Shown in pieces: positions 1 through 7,521 of a stretch of 32,123 bases of DNA. The DNA comes from Atopobiaceae bacterium. Its GTDB lineage: Bacteria > Actinomycetota > Coriobacteriia > Coriobacteriales > Atopobiaceae. Positions within the stretch are counted from its first letter, which is position 1; the number at the start of each line of letters is the position of its first letter. The stretch lies in contig JAFUCQ010000119.1 of assembly GCA_017459605.1 (NCBI GenBank), positions 1 through 32,123 on the forward strand, read 5' to 3'. Below the pieces are notes generated by a model, which did not search any database, was not told the DNA's origin, and was given only the letters and a program-made list of their open reading frames with translations. The position numbers and the translations under genes are program-made.

Positions 1-2
1 CA

Positions 3-59
3 TGGGATTTCTTCATGAAAGCAGATGAAATTCTGTACGAGAAGAAACGAAATAAGTGA
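3..59 (+). CDS. 3' end of a GGDEF-domain protein (partial, cut by window edge)
   Basis: The only open frame reaching the window start that stops at the TGA at 57-59 encodes about 18 residues reading WDFFMKADEILYEKKRNK. The pattern ADxxLYxxK is the usual last helix of a GGDEF (diguanylate cyclase) domain; the downstream protein has the equivalent AADRELYKVKDRKK. The stop overlaps or abuts the start of the next GGDEF gene, so the two are probably a tandem, co-transcribed pair. Nothing can be said about its sensor part or active site because they lie outside the window. Confidence 0.6.
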   Translation, partial: WDFFMKADEILYEKKRNK

Positions 60-61
60 CC

Positions 62-1768
62 ATGGATATTACCCGCTACAGTCCAGACATCCAAGCGTTG
101 TATGAAGAGCATGCTCGCTTTTTGAGCGAGTTTGATATGCGCAATTTTGACGTGTTGGAACAGCTCAAAGAGCGAGCTCTTGAGATGGACGACAAAGAAT
201 TACTGGGTTTTTGCTATCACTCACTTGCGTTTGCAGAGTATTTCATGCGGGGAGACTATGCTGCCTATCTCAAAGACTTGCGTGCAGCTGCCGACGTGTT
301 GTTTGACTGTGAGGACAAAGGAGCTGTCAGCAGCGTTTTTTATCTCATAGCGGTGGATGCCATAAACAAGGGCATGTACGACCTTGCTTACCACAATTTG
401 CAGCAAGCCTATGACATTGATATTGAGCAAGGAAAAGATGCACCTGCAGCCGTGTTGTTGGATAACATGGGCGGTGTTCTTAATAAGATTGGCGCTTATG
501 AAGCAGCGCTTGAAGCTTTTGAGCCAGCCCATCGAGGTATCGAGCAAGACAGCTCACATGCCCATTACTACAACAATGTGGTGAGTTGTCGCCTCAACAT
601 TGTGTACGCCAACTTTGGTTTGGGTCGCGTTGACGCGGCACAAGAAAACTTTGACTGGGTTCGTGATTTTGTCGATGCGAATGTCGATAAACTCAAGGCT
701 GAAACGCGCGTAGATTATATGCTGGTGAGCACGCGCATGGCAGTTCATCAGGGTCAGTTTGAACATGTGTCCCGTGATATCCAAGAAATTAGTGAGCTGT
801 TTGATCATGTGGCACAACCAGCAGCCTACATACCAAGTGCGTGCAAGCTCATTGATGAGCTGATGGAGGCACAGGCTTTCGAGTCTGCCCAGCAGCTGAT
901 AGACATCATATCTAAGCGTCGTCTGCCAGATGATGCCTATGACGTGCAATGTATGATTATCAGGGCAAAGATTGCCTACTACAAAGCAACCAACAGGCAT
1001 GATGAGCTGCTCGAGAGCTATCTCGAACAAGATAGGATTCTTGAGCGTGGTCGCACAAAAAAGGCTCAAGAAAGCCACTACGCTCGAGAGCTTATCAACA
1101 TAGCTAATGAACTGTATATTCAGCAAAGCGGCCTGCAGCGCAAGAGCGAAGAGATCGTAAAAAACGCAGGTACGGATGCATTAACTGGACTTGCTAATCG
1201 TCATGCAGCAGATCACGTGCTCATCGAGGCTTTTGAGCGCGCATATGCTGAGCAACAAAGAATTGGACTCTGCATTATCGACCTTGACGGCTTGAAGATT
1301 TGCAATGACCTTTATGGGCACCAAGCAGGAGACCGGCTTTTGGTTGAGATGGCAGATGCCTTAGCGTTTCTTATGCGTGATAGTCGTGTGTTTTGCTCAC
1401 GCTATGGAGGGGATGAGTTTCTCCTCATATGTGAAGGAATGACTGATGACGAGATAAAAGAGGCCTTAGCGGGCTTGTATCAGCACACACAAGTTGAGTT
1501 TAGTGCGGGTGTTTGCAATGTGGTACCTCGGCCAAAGATGAGAACGTGGGACATGCTGCAGGCAGCAGACCGAGAGCTCTACAAGGTAAAAGACCGCAAG
1601 AAAGCCAGTGCTGCTGCGAGTGAGACACCAGCAGTGAAAACGCAGGATATACGTGATGACTTGAGCATCTGCTCACAGCTTTTAGGCTTGAGCGAGCGTG
1701 ACAGAGCTGGTGGGCTGAACGAGGGCGACAGAGCTGGTGGGCTGAACGAGCGCGAATCGAGCACATAG
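62..1768 (+). CDS. TPR-repeat protein with C-terminal GGDEF diguanylate cyclase domain
   Basis: About 568 residues, soluble, with no signal peptide or membrane segment. Roughly residues 40-350 are helical tetratricopeptide-like repeats (for example around YHSLAFAEYFMRGDY and NMGGVLNKIGAYEAALEAF). Residues about 370-520 form a GGDEF domain, with TDALTGLANR at its start, the metal/substrate region IIDLDGLKICNDLYGH, and an intact RYGGDEF active loop, so c-di-GMP synthesis is likely. The usual allosteric RxxD site five residues before GGDEF is absent (the local sequence is MRDSRVFCSRY), suggesting weak product inhibition. A GTG at 56 overlaps the upstream stop and an ATG lies at 62. Neither has a clear Shine-Dalgarno, so translational coupling is likely; I prefer the ATG. 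The C-terminus carries a duplicated DRAGGLNE segment. The stimulus read by the TPRs is unknown. Confidence 0.85.
   Translation: MDITRYSPDIQALYEEHARFLSEFDMRNFDVLEQLKERALEMDDKELLGFCYHSLAFAEYFMRGDYAAYLKDLRAAADVLFDCEDKGAVSSVFYLIAVDAINKGMYDLAYHNLQQAYDIDIEQGKDAPAAVLLDNMGGVLNKIGAYEAALEAFEPAHRGIEQDSSHAHYYNNVVSCRLNIVYANFGLGRVDAAQENFDWVRDFVDANVDKLKAETRVDYMLVSTRMAVHQGQFEHVSRDIQEISELFDHVAQPAAYIPSACKLIDELMEAQAFESAQQLIDIISKRRLPDDAYDVQCMIIRAKIAYYKATNRHDELLESYLEQDRILERGRTKKAQESHYARELINIANELYIQQSGLQRKSEEIVKNAGTDALTGLANRHAADHVLIEAFERAYAEQQRIGLCIIDLDGLKICNDLYGHQAGDRLLVEMADALAFLMRDSRVFCSRYGGDEFLLICEGMTDDEIKEALAGLYQHTQVEFSAGVCNVVPRPKMRTWDMLQAADRELYKVKDRKKASAAASETPAVKTQDIRDDLSICSQLLGLSERDRAGGLNEGDRAGGLNERESST
1701..1754 (+). 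repeat. two tandem 27-bp repeats in the 3' end of the GGDEF gene
   Basis: Units 1701-1727 and 1728-1754 are identical except one G/C difference near the end. They encode DRAGGLNEG and DRAGGLNER, just before the stop and beyond the folded GGDEF domain. The period is a multiple of three, so copy number could change without a frameshift. Confidence 0.85.
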
Positions 1769-1810
1769 AGTTTCGAGACTTGAGACCTGATATACCTAAA
1801 GGAGTACCTG

Positions 1811-3340
1811 ATGAGTGAATTTATGGACATCATCACCGCTTCAAATCTTACCTATCAGCAAAAGCTCATCCATCTAGCTCAAGCTGCAGAGAACTGCGAG
1901 CATCCCATCCAGACAACACCTGAGTTTGATCGCTTCTTTGAGGCTGATGCTTTGTGTGATATGCACGAGGGCAATGCTCCTTATCGAGCCCGTTATATTT
2001 GCGCTGACTTTGAGCGTTTTGCACGCCAAGGAAGCGATTTCTTGCGCCTCGATGCGCCAGATAGCCTTGATGATTTGCTCGTGAACCTCGAAATCCTCTA
2101 TGAAAACATTCCCAGCGTAACGGGACGCCCCGTCTATTGCGGGCAGCTCGACCGCATTATCGACCCCTTCATCACCAACATGGACGACGATGAGGTGCGC
2201 CCCCGTCTGCGTCGTTTTTTGAACTTCATCGATCGGACGGTGGCAAGCGGGTATTGTCACGCAAACATTGGCCCAGAGCCCACCCGCGCTGGCAGGCTTT
2301 TGCTTGAGGTAGATGCCGAGGTTCAAAACGCTGTTCCCAACTTTACGCTCAAGTACGACCCAGCAATCACCGATGATAAGTTCATGCGTCTCGCATTGAC
2401 AACCTCAACCGCATGCGCCAACCCCGCGTATGCAAACGACCGCCTCCTTCGCGACATCTACGCCAAACCCGAGGAGAGCTATCGCGACGGATACACAATT
2501 GTTTCGTGCTACAACGTGCTGCCGTTGCGTGGTGGCGCCTACTGCCTTGACCGAGTGAAGCTTCAAAACTTGGCGAGCATGGCAACGAGCACCGAGCACT
2601 TCTTAAACGAACTCATTCCCGAGGCGTGTGGGGCGCTGCTTGAGTATATGAACGCTCGTATTCGCTTCTTGGTGGAGGAGTCCAATTTCTTCCAGAGCTC
2701 GTTTTTGGTACGCGAGGGCCTCATTGAACGCGAGCGTTTTTGCGGCATGTTTGGTGTTATTGGCATGCATGAGTGTGTTGAGCGCCTGTTGGGTCCGGGG
2801 CATGTGTACGGTTCTGACGACGAGGCCAATGAGCTTGCTGATGTCATTATGCAAAAGGTGTCTGAGCAGGTAAATGCCTTTGACGCAGTGTATTCTGAGA
2901 TTGGCAACGGGCGCTTTATGCTCCATGCACAGGCTGGCTTTGGCGATCAGCTGGAGTCAACACCCGGCGTTCGTATTCGGGTAGGCGAGGAGCCTGAGCT
3001 TTTCTTTGACCATCTGCGTCACAGCGCTCGCATGCATCGCTTCTTTACAGCAGGTGTTTCGGACATCTTCCCCGTTGAGCCGACGGCATCACAAAACCCC
3101 GATGCCCTGCTCGACGTTGTCAAAGGCGCCTTTGCCCTTGATGACAAGTACCTCTCGTTCTATGCAAGTGATTCCGATCTTGTGCGCATCACGGGCTTTT
3201 TGGTAAAGCGCTCTGAGATGGAAAAATACGCTTGTGGTGAGGCAGTGCTTGCCGATACAAGTCACGATGGCGAGGGAAACTGGCGTGCCAATGCGCTTGC
3301 AGACAGAAAAGTCCGCATGGGCGAGATGATTCTGGCGTAG
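1811..3340 (+). CDS. yjjI: YjjI-family glycyl radical enzyme
   Basis: 509 residues, the usual size of the YjjI (DUF3029) group, much shorter than pyruvate formate-lyase. The candidate catalytic cysteine is C233 in VSCYNVLP. The C-terminal radical loop reads VRITGFLVKR, with the probable radical glycine G462 in the RITGF version of the RVxGY motif. The gene is followed 75 nt later by a matching activase, which supports the assignment. Start ATG 1811 has an AAAGGAG site 7-8 nt upstream. The substrate of YjjI enzymes is not established to my knowledge. In E. coli yjjI-yjjW lie next to deoCABD, and here they lie near deoB, deoD, cdd and deoA equivalents, so a role in nucleoside or pentose breakdown under anoxia is a reasonable inference. 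Such enzymes are destroyed by oxygen, which fits an anaerobic host. Confidence 0.85.
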   Translation: MSEFMDIITASNLTYQQKLIHLAQAAENCEHPIQTTPEFDRFFEADALCDMHEGNAPYRARYICADFERFARQGSDFLRLDAPDSLDDLLVNLEILYENIPSVTGRPVYCGQLDRIIDPFITNMDDDEVRPRLRRFLNFIDRTVASGYCHANIGPEPTRAGRLLLEVDAEVQNAVPNFTLKYDPAITDDKFMRLALTTSTACANPAYANDRLLRDIYAKPEESYRDGYTIVSCYNVLPLRGGAYCLDRVKLQNLASMATSTEHFLNELIPEACGALLEYMNARIRFLVEESNFFQSSFLVREGLIERERFCGMFGVIGMHECVERLLGPGHVYGSDDEANELADVIMQKVSEQVNAFDAVYSEIGNGRFMLHAQAGFGDQLESTPGVRIRVGEEPELFFDHLRHSARMHRFFTAGVSDIFPVEPTASQNPDALLDVVKGAFALDDKYLSFYASDSDLVRITGFLVKRSEMEKYACGEAVLADTSHDGEGNWRANALADRKVRMGEMILA

Positions 3341-3415
3341 CGCTTACGGATGTGTCTCGACCAAACTGAGTCGAGCAGATTCGAGCGAGCTTTCGTTAAG
3401 CGACAGGTTGTCACC

Positions 3416-4249
3416 ATGTGTGCCCTCATCAACAAGATAATCCCGTTTAGCATGGTTGACGGACCGGGTGCTCGTTGCTCGGTCTTTCTTCAGGGCTGCA
3501 ACATGGCTTGCGCATATTGCCACAATCCTGAGACGCAACGAAGCTGCATCAATTGCGGAAAATGTGTTCTGCCTTGCCCAACGGGAGCGCTCAGTATGTC
3601 GAGCGGCAAGGTGTTGTGGGCTTCTGAGCTTTGCATCGACTGTGACGCCTGCATAAAAACCTGCACTCACCATGCTACTCCCAAGACGCAAGAGATGAGT
3701 GCTGAGGAGGTCTTTCAGCTGGTGAGTTCCTATCAACCCTTCATCAGAGGCGTCACGGTTTCGGGAGGGGAGTGCAGCTTGTGGCCCGAGTTTGTGCGCG
3801 AGTTGTTTGAGCTCTGTCATGAAGCAGGACTGACAACGCTTATGGACTCAAACGGCATGGCGGATTTTTCGTCCATGCCTGAGCTCATGGATGCGTGCGA
3901 CGGCGTGATGCTTGATGTCAAAGCATGGGACAAGCAGCTGCACCAGCAACTCACGGGCGTTTCAAACGAGCAGGTCAAGGCAAATCTCGTATGGCTACAG
4001 CACGCTCACAAGCTCGAAGAGCTGCGGGTTGTGGTAGTCGAAGGCTGGAATGACCCCGAGACCATCATTGAACAAAGCGCCGCGGCTCTCAAAGACAGCT
4101 GTGCTACTGCGCGCATCAAGCTCATCCGCTTTAGAAACTTTGGCGTCAGGGGTGTACTTGAGCACGCAAGCTCGCCGAGCGACGAGCGAATGGATGAGTT
4201 GGCGCGTCTTGCGCGTGGTTGTGGTTTTGGCGAAGTAGTGGTGAGTTAG
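3416..4249 (+). CDS. yjjW: YjjW-family glycyl radical enzyme activase (radical SAM)
   Basis: About 277 residues. The radical-SAM cluster motif is C28-x3-C32-x2-C35 (LQGCNMACAYCHNP), preceded by the VDGPG segment typical of activases. A two-cluster ferredoxin insert follows: C44, C47, C50, C54 and C73, C76, C79, C83. TVSGGE (Gly-rich SAM contact) and MLDVK follow. It should install the glycyl radical on the YjjI protein encoded just upstream. An in-frame ATG at 3350 would add 22 polar residues unlike other activases. ATG 3416 begins with the family N-terminus (xxLINKIIPFSMVDGPG), so I chose it, although its ribosome site is weak. The gene is convergent with the YitT-family gene downstream. Confidence 0.87.
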   Translation: MCALINKIIPFSMVDGPGARCSVFLQGCNMACAYCHNPETQRSCINCGKCVLPCPTGALSMSSGKVLWASELCIDCDACIKTCTHHATPKTQEMSAEEVFQLVSSYQPFIRGVTVSGGECSLWPEFVRELFELCHEAGLTTLMDSNGMADFSSMPELMDACDGVMLDVKAWDKQLHQQLTGVSNEQVKANLVWLQHAHKLEELRVVVVEGWNDPETIIEQSAAALKDSCATARIKLIRFRNFGVRGVLEHASSPSDERMDELARLARGCGFGEVVVS

Positions 4250-4284
4250 CCCTTGTGGCATCGGGTGATGAACGAGTGTTTGAA

Positions 4285-4372
4285 GGTGCTTCGTACGTAC
4301 ATGGAAACACGGTCATCCTTGAATGGCTCCGCCAAAGCTACAAGAGGTGCTCCGTTCGTACATGGAATCACG
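4285..4372. repeat. imperfect 27-bp direct repeat in a convergent intergenic gap
   Basis: 4285-4311 and 4346-4372 match at 24 of 27 positions (both contain GGTGCT, CGTACATGGAA and CACG). They are 61 bp apart, between the yjjW stop and the yitT-like stop. No clear terminator was seen in the gap. Confidence 0.6.
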
Positions 4373-4389
4373 AGTGGTCTCAACTGTGC

Positions 4390-5307
4390 TTACGCAGAGC
4401 GAAAACCCTTGCCAATAATCTCAGAGCTGTTCACGATAGTGATAAACGCGTGTGGGTCGGTCTTTCTGAGATAATCACGGAGTTTCGCGGCCTCTCTTCG
4501 GTTGAGCACCGAGACAAGCGCTGTGTAGTCCTTACCTGAATACGCACCTTGTTCTGTGTGGAGCGAGGCGCTGCGGTTGAGGTCGTTGATAATAAACTCT
4601 ACGACGTCGTCAGGTTTTGTCGAGAGAATCGTGCAAACCTTTTTGTTGTTGATGCCTTCGATAAAGCTGTCTACAACGAGCGTCTTGGCAAGCAGTCCCA
4701 AAATGCAGTACAAACCCGTGCGCGGGCCAAAGAGCACAGCTGCAATTCCCACTATGGCGGCATCGCTCACCAAAAGCGCCCAGCCAATCTGCAGTGAGCT
4801 GTGGCGCTTGAGCAGCATAGCCAAGATGTCGGTACCTCCGGTAGAAGCCCCAATGTTGAACACGATGGCACTGCCTATGGCGGGAAGCATCACGGCAAAG
4901 ATGAGTTCGAGCAGCGTATCTGAGGTGAGTGGCTCAACCAGCGGAAAAACAAAACCCAACAACGTGACATAGGCAGATAGGGCAAATGACGAGAAAATCG
5001 TCCACCCCATGGTGTTTCGGTCGAGCCCAATAATCCCAAGAACAACCAGCACCGCATTGACAGCCCACATGGCATATCCAACATTGAGCTGGGGAAATAT
5101 GCTCGAGAGGATAATGGATATGCCTGATGTGCCGCCCAAAGCAAAATGATTCGGCGCCTTGAAGAATACAATGCCCAAAGCAGTTAAGAACAATCCCAGA
5201 TTGAGCAGGGCAAAGAACTGAGCGTGTGAGGGGGCTTCTCGGCGTTTGCTGATTCGTTCCCGACGCGCAGACTCCTCTAAAGACAGGCGCCTCTGTTGCT
5301 GGCTCAT
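4390..5307 (-). CDS. YitT family membrane protein (DUF161 + DUF2179)
   Basis: About 305 residues. After a basic, polar N-terminus come around five hydrophobic helices (from FFALLNLGLFLTALGIVFF through GLYCILGLLAKTLVV) with the conserved ALGGTSGISIIL and STGGTDILAMLL segments of YitT proteins. The cytosolic C-terminal DUF2179 domain (KKVCTILSTKPDDVVEFI to YLRKTDPHAFITI) follows. Function is not established for the family; a transport or membrane regulatory role is assumed. ATG 5307 is preceded by AAAGGAG about 5 nt away. A longer TTG start at 5325 would place the ribosome site inside the gene, so I rejected it. It lies 79 nt after psuG on the same strand and may be co-transcribed. Confidence 0.85.
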   Translation of the reverse strand: MSQQQRRLSLEESARRERISKRREAPSHAQFFALLNLGLFLTALGIVFFKAPNHFALGGTSGISIILSSIFPQLNVGYAMWAVNAVLVVLGIIGLDRNTMGWTIFSSFALSAYVTLLGFVFPLVEPLTSDTLLELIFAVMLPAIGSAIVFNIGASTGGTDILAMLLKRHSSLQIGWALLVSDAAIVGIAAVLFGPRTGLYCILGLLAKTLVVDSFIEGINNKKVCTILSTKPDDVVEFIINDLNRSASLHTEQGAYSGKDYTALVSVLNRREAAKLRDYLRKTDPHAFITIVNSSEIIGKGFRSA

Positions 5308-5347
5308 CGAACTCCTTTTAGTCAATAAAACGGCAGATTTAGGCGGG

Positions 5348-5389
5348 CATCGAGCTTGCTACATCGAGCTTGCTACATCGAGCTTGCTA
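5348..5389. repeat. three perfect tandem 14-bp repeats at the psuG stop codon
   Basis: The unit CATCGAGCTTGCTA occurs at 5348-5361, 5362-5375 and 5376-5389 without mismatch. The TAG stop of psuG (minus strand, 5387-5389) is formed by the last three bases of the third copy; the other copies lie in the short gap before the YitT-family gene. A 14-bp unit would shift frame if it expanded into coding sequence. Confidence 0.9.
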
Positions 5390-6313
5390 TGAGGCACTGC
5401 TCGTATGGCAAAGCTCGCTGGCAATCTGTGCTCCAAGCGCAACATTATTAAAGACAAGTTGTATGTTAGAGCCAAGAGAATCACCGCCGGTAATCTCGGC
5501 AATACGGGCAAGCAAAAACGGGGTGGTCTCCTTACCATGAATGCCCTGCTCGGCAGCCTCTGCCAAAGCCTCATCAATAGCCTTGTCGATAATGGCCTTA
5601 TCCATGGAAAACTCTTCAGGGATGGGATTTGTCACCAGCATGCCCCCAGCAAGCTGCATACCTTGTTTCGCTGCAAACATCGAGGCAATCTCTTGGGGAC
5701 TATCCACGCGAGTGTCAACAGAAAAGCCACTGGTACGTGTATAGAAAGCAGGCAATTCATCAGTGCCATAGCCCAAAACGGGGACGCCCTTGGTCTCCAG
5801 ATACTCAAGCGTGAGCCCCAAATCGAGAATAGATTTGGCACCGGCACACACCACAATGACAGGTGTTTGGGCGAGCTCTTCGAGGTCGGCTGAGATGTCC
5901 ATGGTGGTTTCTGCTCCACGATGAACGCCACCTATGCCGCCCGTTGCAAAGACCTTGATACCAGCGAGAGCGGCAATAATCATGGTAGAAGCTACGGTTG
6001 TGGCGCCGTCTTGTCCCCGTGACACAATGAGTGGCATGTCTCGGCGAGACACCTTAGCAACCGCGCGGCCACGCTTGCCCAGATAGTCTATCTCCTCGGG
6101 GGTAAGGCCCGCGCGCAGGCGACCGCCAATGATGGCGATGGTTGCGGGTACTGCTCCCTGTTCACGTACGATTTGCTCTACCTGCAGTGCGGTTTCGACG
6201 TTTTGCGGATAGGGCATACCGTGAGAAATGATGGTCGACTCAAGCGCTACGACGGGGCGGTTTTCTGCAAGCGCTGCTTGTACCTCAGGAGAGATGTCGA
6301 GATATTCGTTCAT
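5387..6313 (-). CDS. psuG: pseudouridine-5'-phosphate glycosidase
   Basis: 308 residues, full length for PsuG. It cleaves the C-C glycosidic bond of pseudouridine 5'-phosphate to uracil and ribose 5-phosphate (reversible). Family marks are VALESTIISHGMPYPQN near the N-terminus, TTMDISADL with the probable Mn-binding D139, and CAGAKSILDLG with the probable catalytic K160. The ATG at 6313 lies 1 nt after the psuK TAA, and an AAGGA site sits inside the psuK end, so translation is coupled. The pair forms a complete pseudouridine catabolic step. Its products enter the pool handled by deoB and the phosphorylases encoded on the opposite strand. Confidence 0.96.
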   Translation of the reverse strand: MNEYLDISPEVQAALAENRPVVALESTIISHGMPYPQNVETALQVEQIVREQGAVPATIAIIGGRLRAGLTPEEIDYLGKRGRAVAKVSRRDMPLIVSRGQDGATTVASTMIIAALAGIKVFATGGIGGVHRGAETTMDISADLEELAQTPVIVVCAGAKSILDLGLTLEYLETKGVPVLGYGTDELPAFYTRTSGFSVDTRVDSPQEIASMFAAKQGMQLAGGMLVTNPIPEEFSMDKAIIDKAIDEALAEAAEQGIHGKETTPFLLARIAEITGGDSLGSNIQLVFNNVALGAQIASELCHTSSAS

Positions 6314-6314
6314 G

Positions 6315-7268
6315 TTATGTCCTTTCTTCTATCAACCGAGCGGTATGCTCGCCCATGTGCGAGATGAGTGCGGTTGCGCTCATCTGTGGATTGACGGTAT
6401 ATTCTGATCGCGAGCACAGCTCAGCGGCAGCCATGCCCAGACGAGCTGCTTGTTCAAGATTGGCACCTTGAAGTTCTGCCCAAATGAGTGCTGCCATCAT
6501 GGCATCACCCGCGCCTGTGGTTGACACAACTTCTGAGCTTGCTGGCTGCAAAACGAGCTCTTGCGTGTTGTCTGCTACAAAAAGCCCCTGCTCTCCACGG
6601 GAGACAAAGAGTCGCTTAACACCGCGCTTGAGCAAAGATGTGCTTGCCTGTTTTACATCTGGCAGTTCACGCGCTGGCTTGTTGCTCAGGGTTTCAAGCT
6701 CGTAAGCGTTGGGCTTGAGGGTATGAATGTGAGGCAAAACAGCCTTGAGACGTGCTGCTTTTGCACAAGATATGGGGTCAGAAAAAATCGGAGCGGTGAT
6801 ATGTGCGGCAAGCCACTCAAGCGTCGCCTCAGACAAGTTGGCATCAAGAACAACAATGTCTGCCGAGTTCATAAGCTCAAGGCGCTCTGCCAGCCTTGCG
6901 TCGGTCAGCTCATCAAGAATAGCCATGTCATTGATGGCGAGCTGCATCTCTCCCGCTGCATCGGTGATAAACAGATAGCTTGAGCTCGCGGCTCCTTCAA
7001 CCACAACAGAAGCGCTTGTATCAATACCGAGCTTGTGACAGCCGTCCATGAGTTCTTTTCCAGCGCGGTCATCTCCAAAAGGAGCAATAAGCGACACAGT
7101 GACACCAAGCAAAGCAAGGTTGTGGCTGATGTTTCTTCCAACGCCACCGTGCGTTGTGCGTACCAACCCAAGATTGGAGTCATAAGCAAGCAAACTGTTT
7201 GTAGCTCTGCCGCATATGTCCATGTTGGCGCCGCCAACAACCACCACCTGTGGTCGCCCACCAAACAC
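6315..7268 (-). CDS. psuK: PfkB-family pseudouridine kinase
   Basis: 317 residues. Ribokinase/PfkB fold: N-terminal VVVGGANMDI, the substrate motif GGVGRNISHNLALLG, and the ATP/anion-hole motif TTGAGDAMMAAL with catalytic D255. The first residue of the usual DTxGAGD motif is T here, not D. It phosphorylates pseudouridine at the 5' position. The substrate is assigned from the immediate fusion-like neighbour psuG and from the GGVGRN motif shared with PsuK; another nucleoside kinase activity cannot be excluded. It starts at GTG 7268 with GGGGGAG about 6 nt upstream. It is transcribed divergently from deoB. Confidence 0.88.
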   Translation of the reverse strand: MFGGRPQVVVVGGANMDICGRATNSLLAYDSNLGLVRTTHGGVGRNISHNLALLGVTVSLIAPFGDDRAGKELMDGCHKLGIDTSASVVVEGAASSSYLFITDAAGEMQLAINDMAILDELTDARLAERLELMNSADIVVLDANLSEATLEWLAAHITAPIFSDPISCAKAARLKAVLPHIHTLKPNAYELETLSNKPARELPDVKQASTSLLKRGVKRLFVSRGEQGLFVADNTQELVLQPASSEVVSTTGAGDAMMAALIWAELQGANLEQAARLGMAAAELCSRSEYTVNPQMSATALISHMGEHTARLIEERT

Positions 7269-7346
7269 AGCAACTCCCCCTTAAGCATCTCATGGCAACA
7301 TGGCGACTACGAGACAATCTCGCGCCTGTTAACTCTGGGCACAATC

Positions 7347-7380
7347 AGGGCTGAGTATAGCCCTTCCGCTGTCCTTTCAA
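7347..7380 (-). promoter_or_regulatory. candidate psuKG promoter with overlapping palindrome
   Basis: On the minus strand TTGAAA (7380-7375) and TATACT (7359-7354) are 15 nt apart, a little short but with good hexamers. The -10 sits inside the inverted repeat AGGGCT-N6-AGCCCT (7347-7364), so a bound repressor would block it. The leader to the psuK GTG would be about 80 nt. Confidence 0.4.
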
Positions 7381-7473
7381 TGCTGATTCGAACAAGATGT
7401 AGGCCCAAGTACAACAAAGAACCTTTCAACCGGCTCAAGGCCCCCGAGCGGATGCAGACAACCCTGACTTCGC

Positions 7474-7479
7474 TATGAT
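7474..7479 (+). promoter_or_regulatory. candidate -10 box for deoB
   Basis: TATGAT lies about 40 nt before the preferred deoB start. No good -35 is visible at 16-18 nt. If real, transcription would begin near 7486, which argues against an ATG at 7486 as the deoB start. Confidence 0.35.
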
Positions 7480-7521
7480 GGTTGGATGAGCAACGCGATA
7501 CAACATGAGGAGATGATGCGT

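Noticed and set aside
3350-3415. N-terminal extension of the activase from ATG 3350
   Set aside because: The 22 added residues do not resemble activases and the conserved N-terminus begins at 3416; the start still needs experimental proof.
4219-4797. Open frames on the plus strand opposite the YitT-family gene
   Set aside because: They overlap a clear membrane-protein gene on the other strand and show no family features or ribosome sites.
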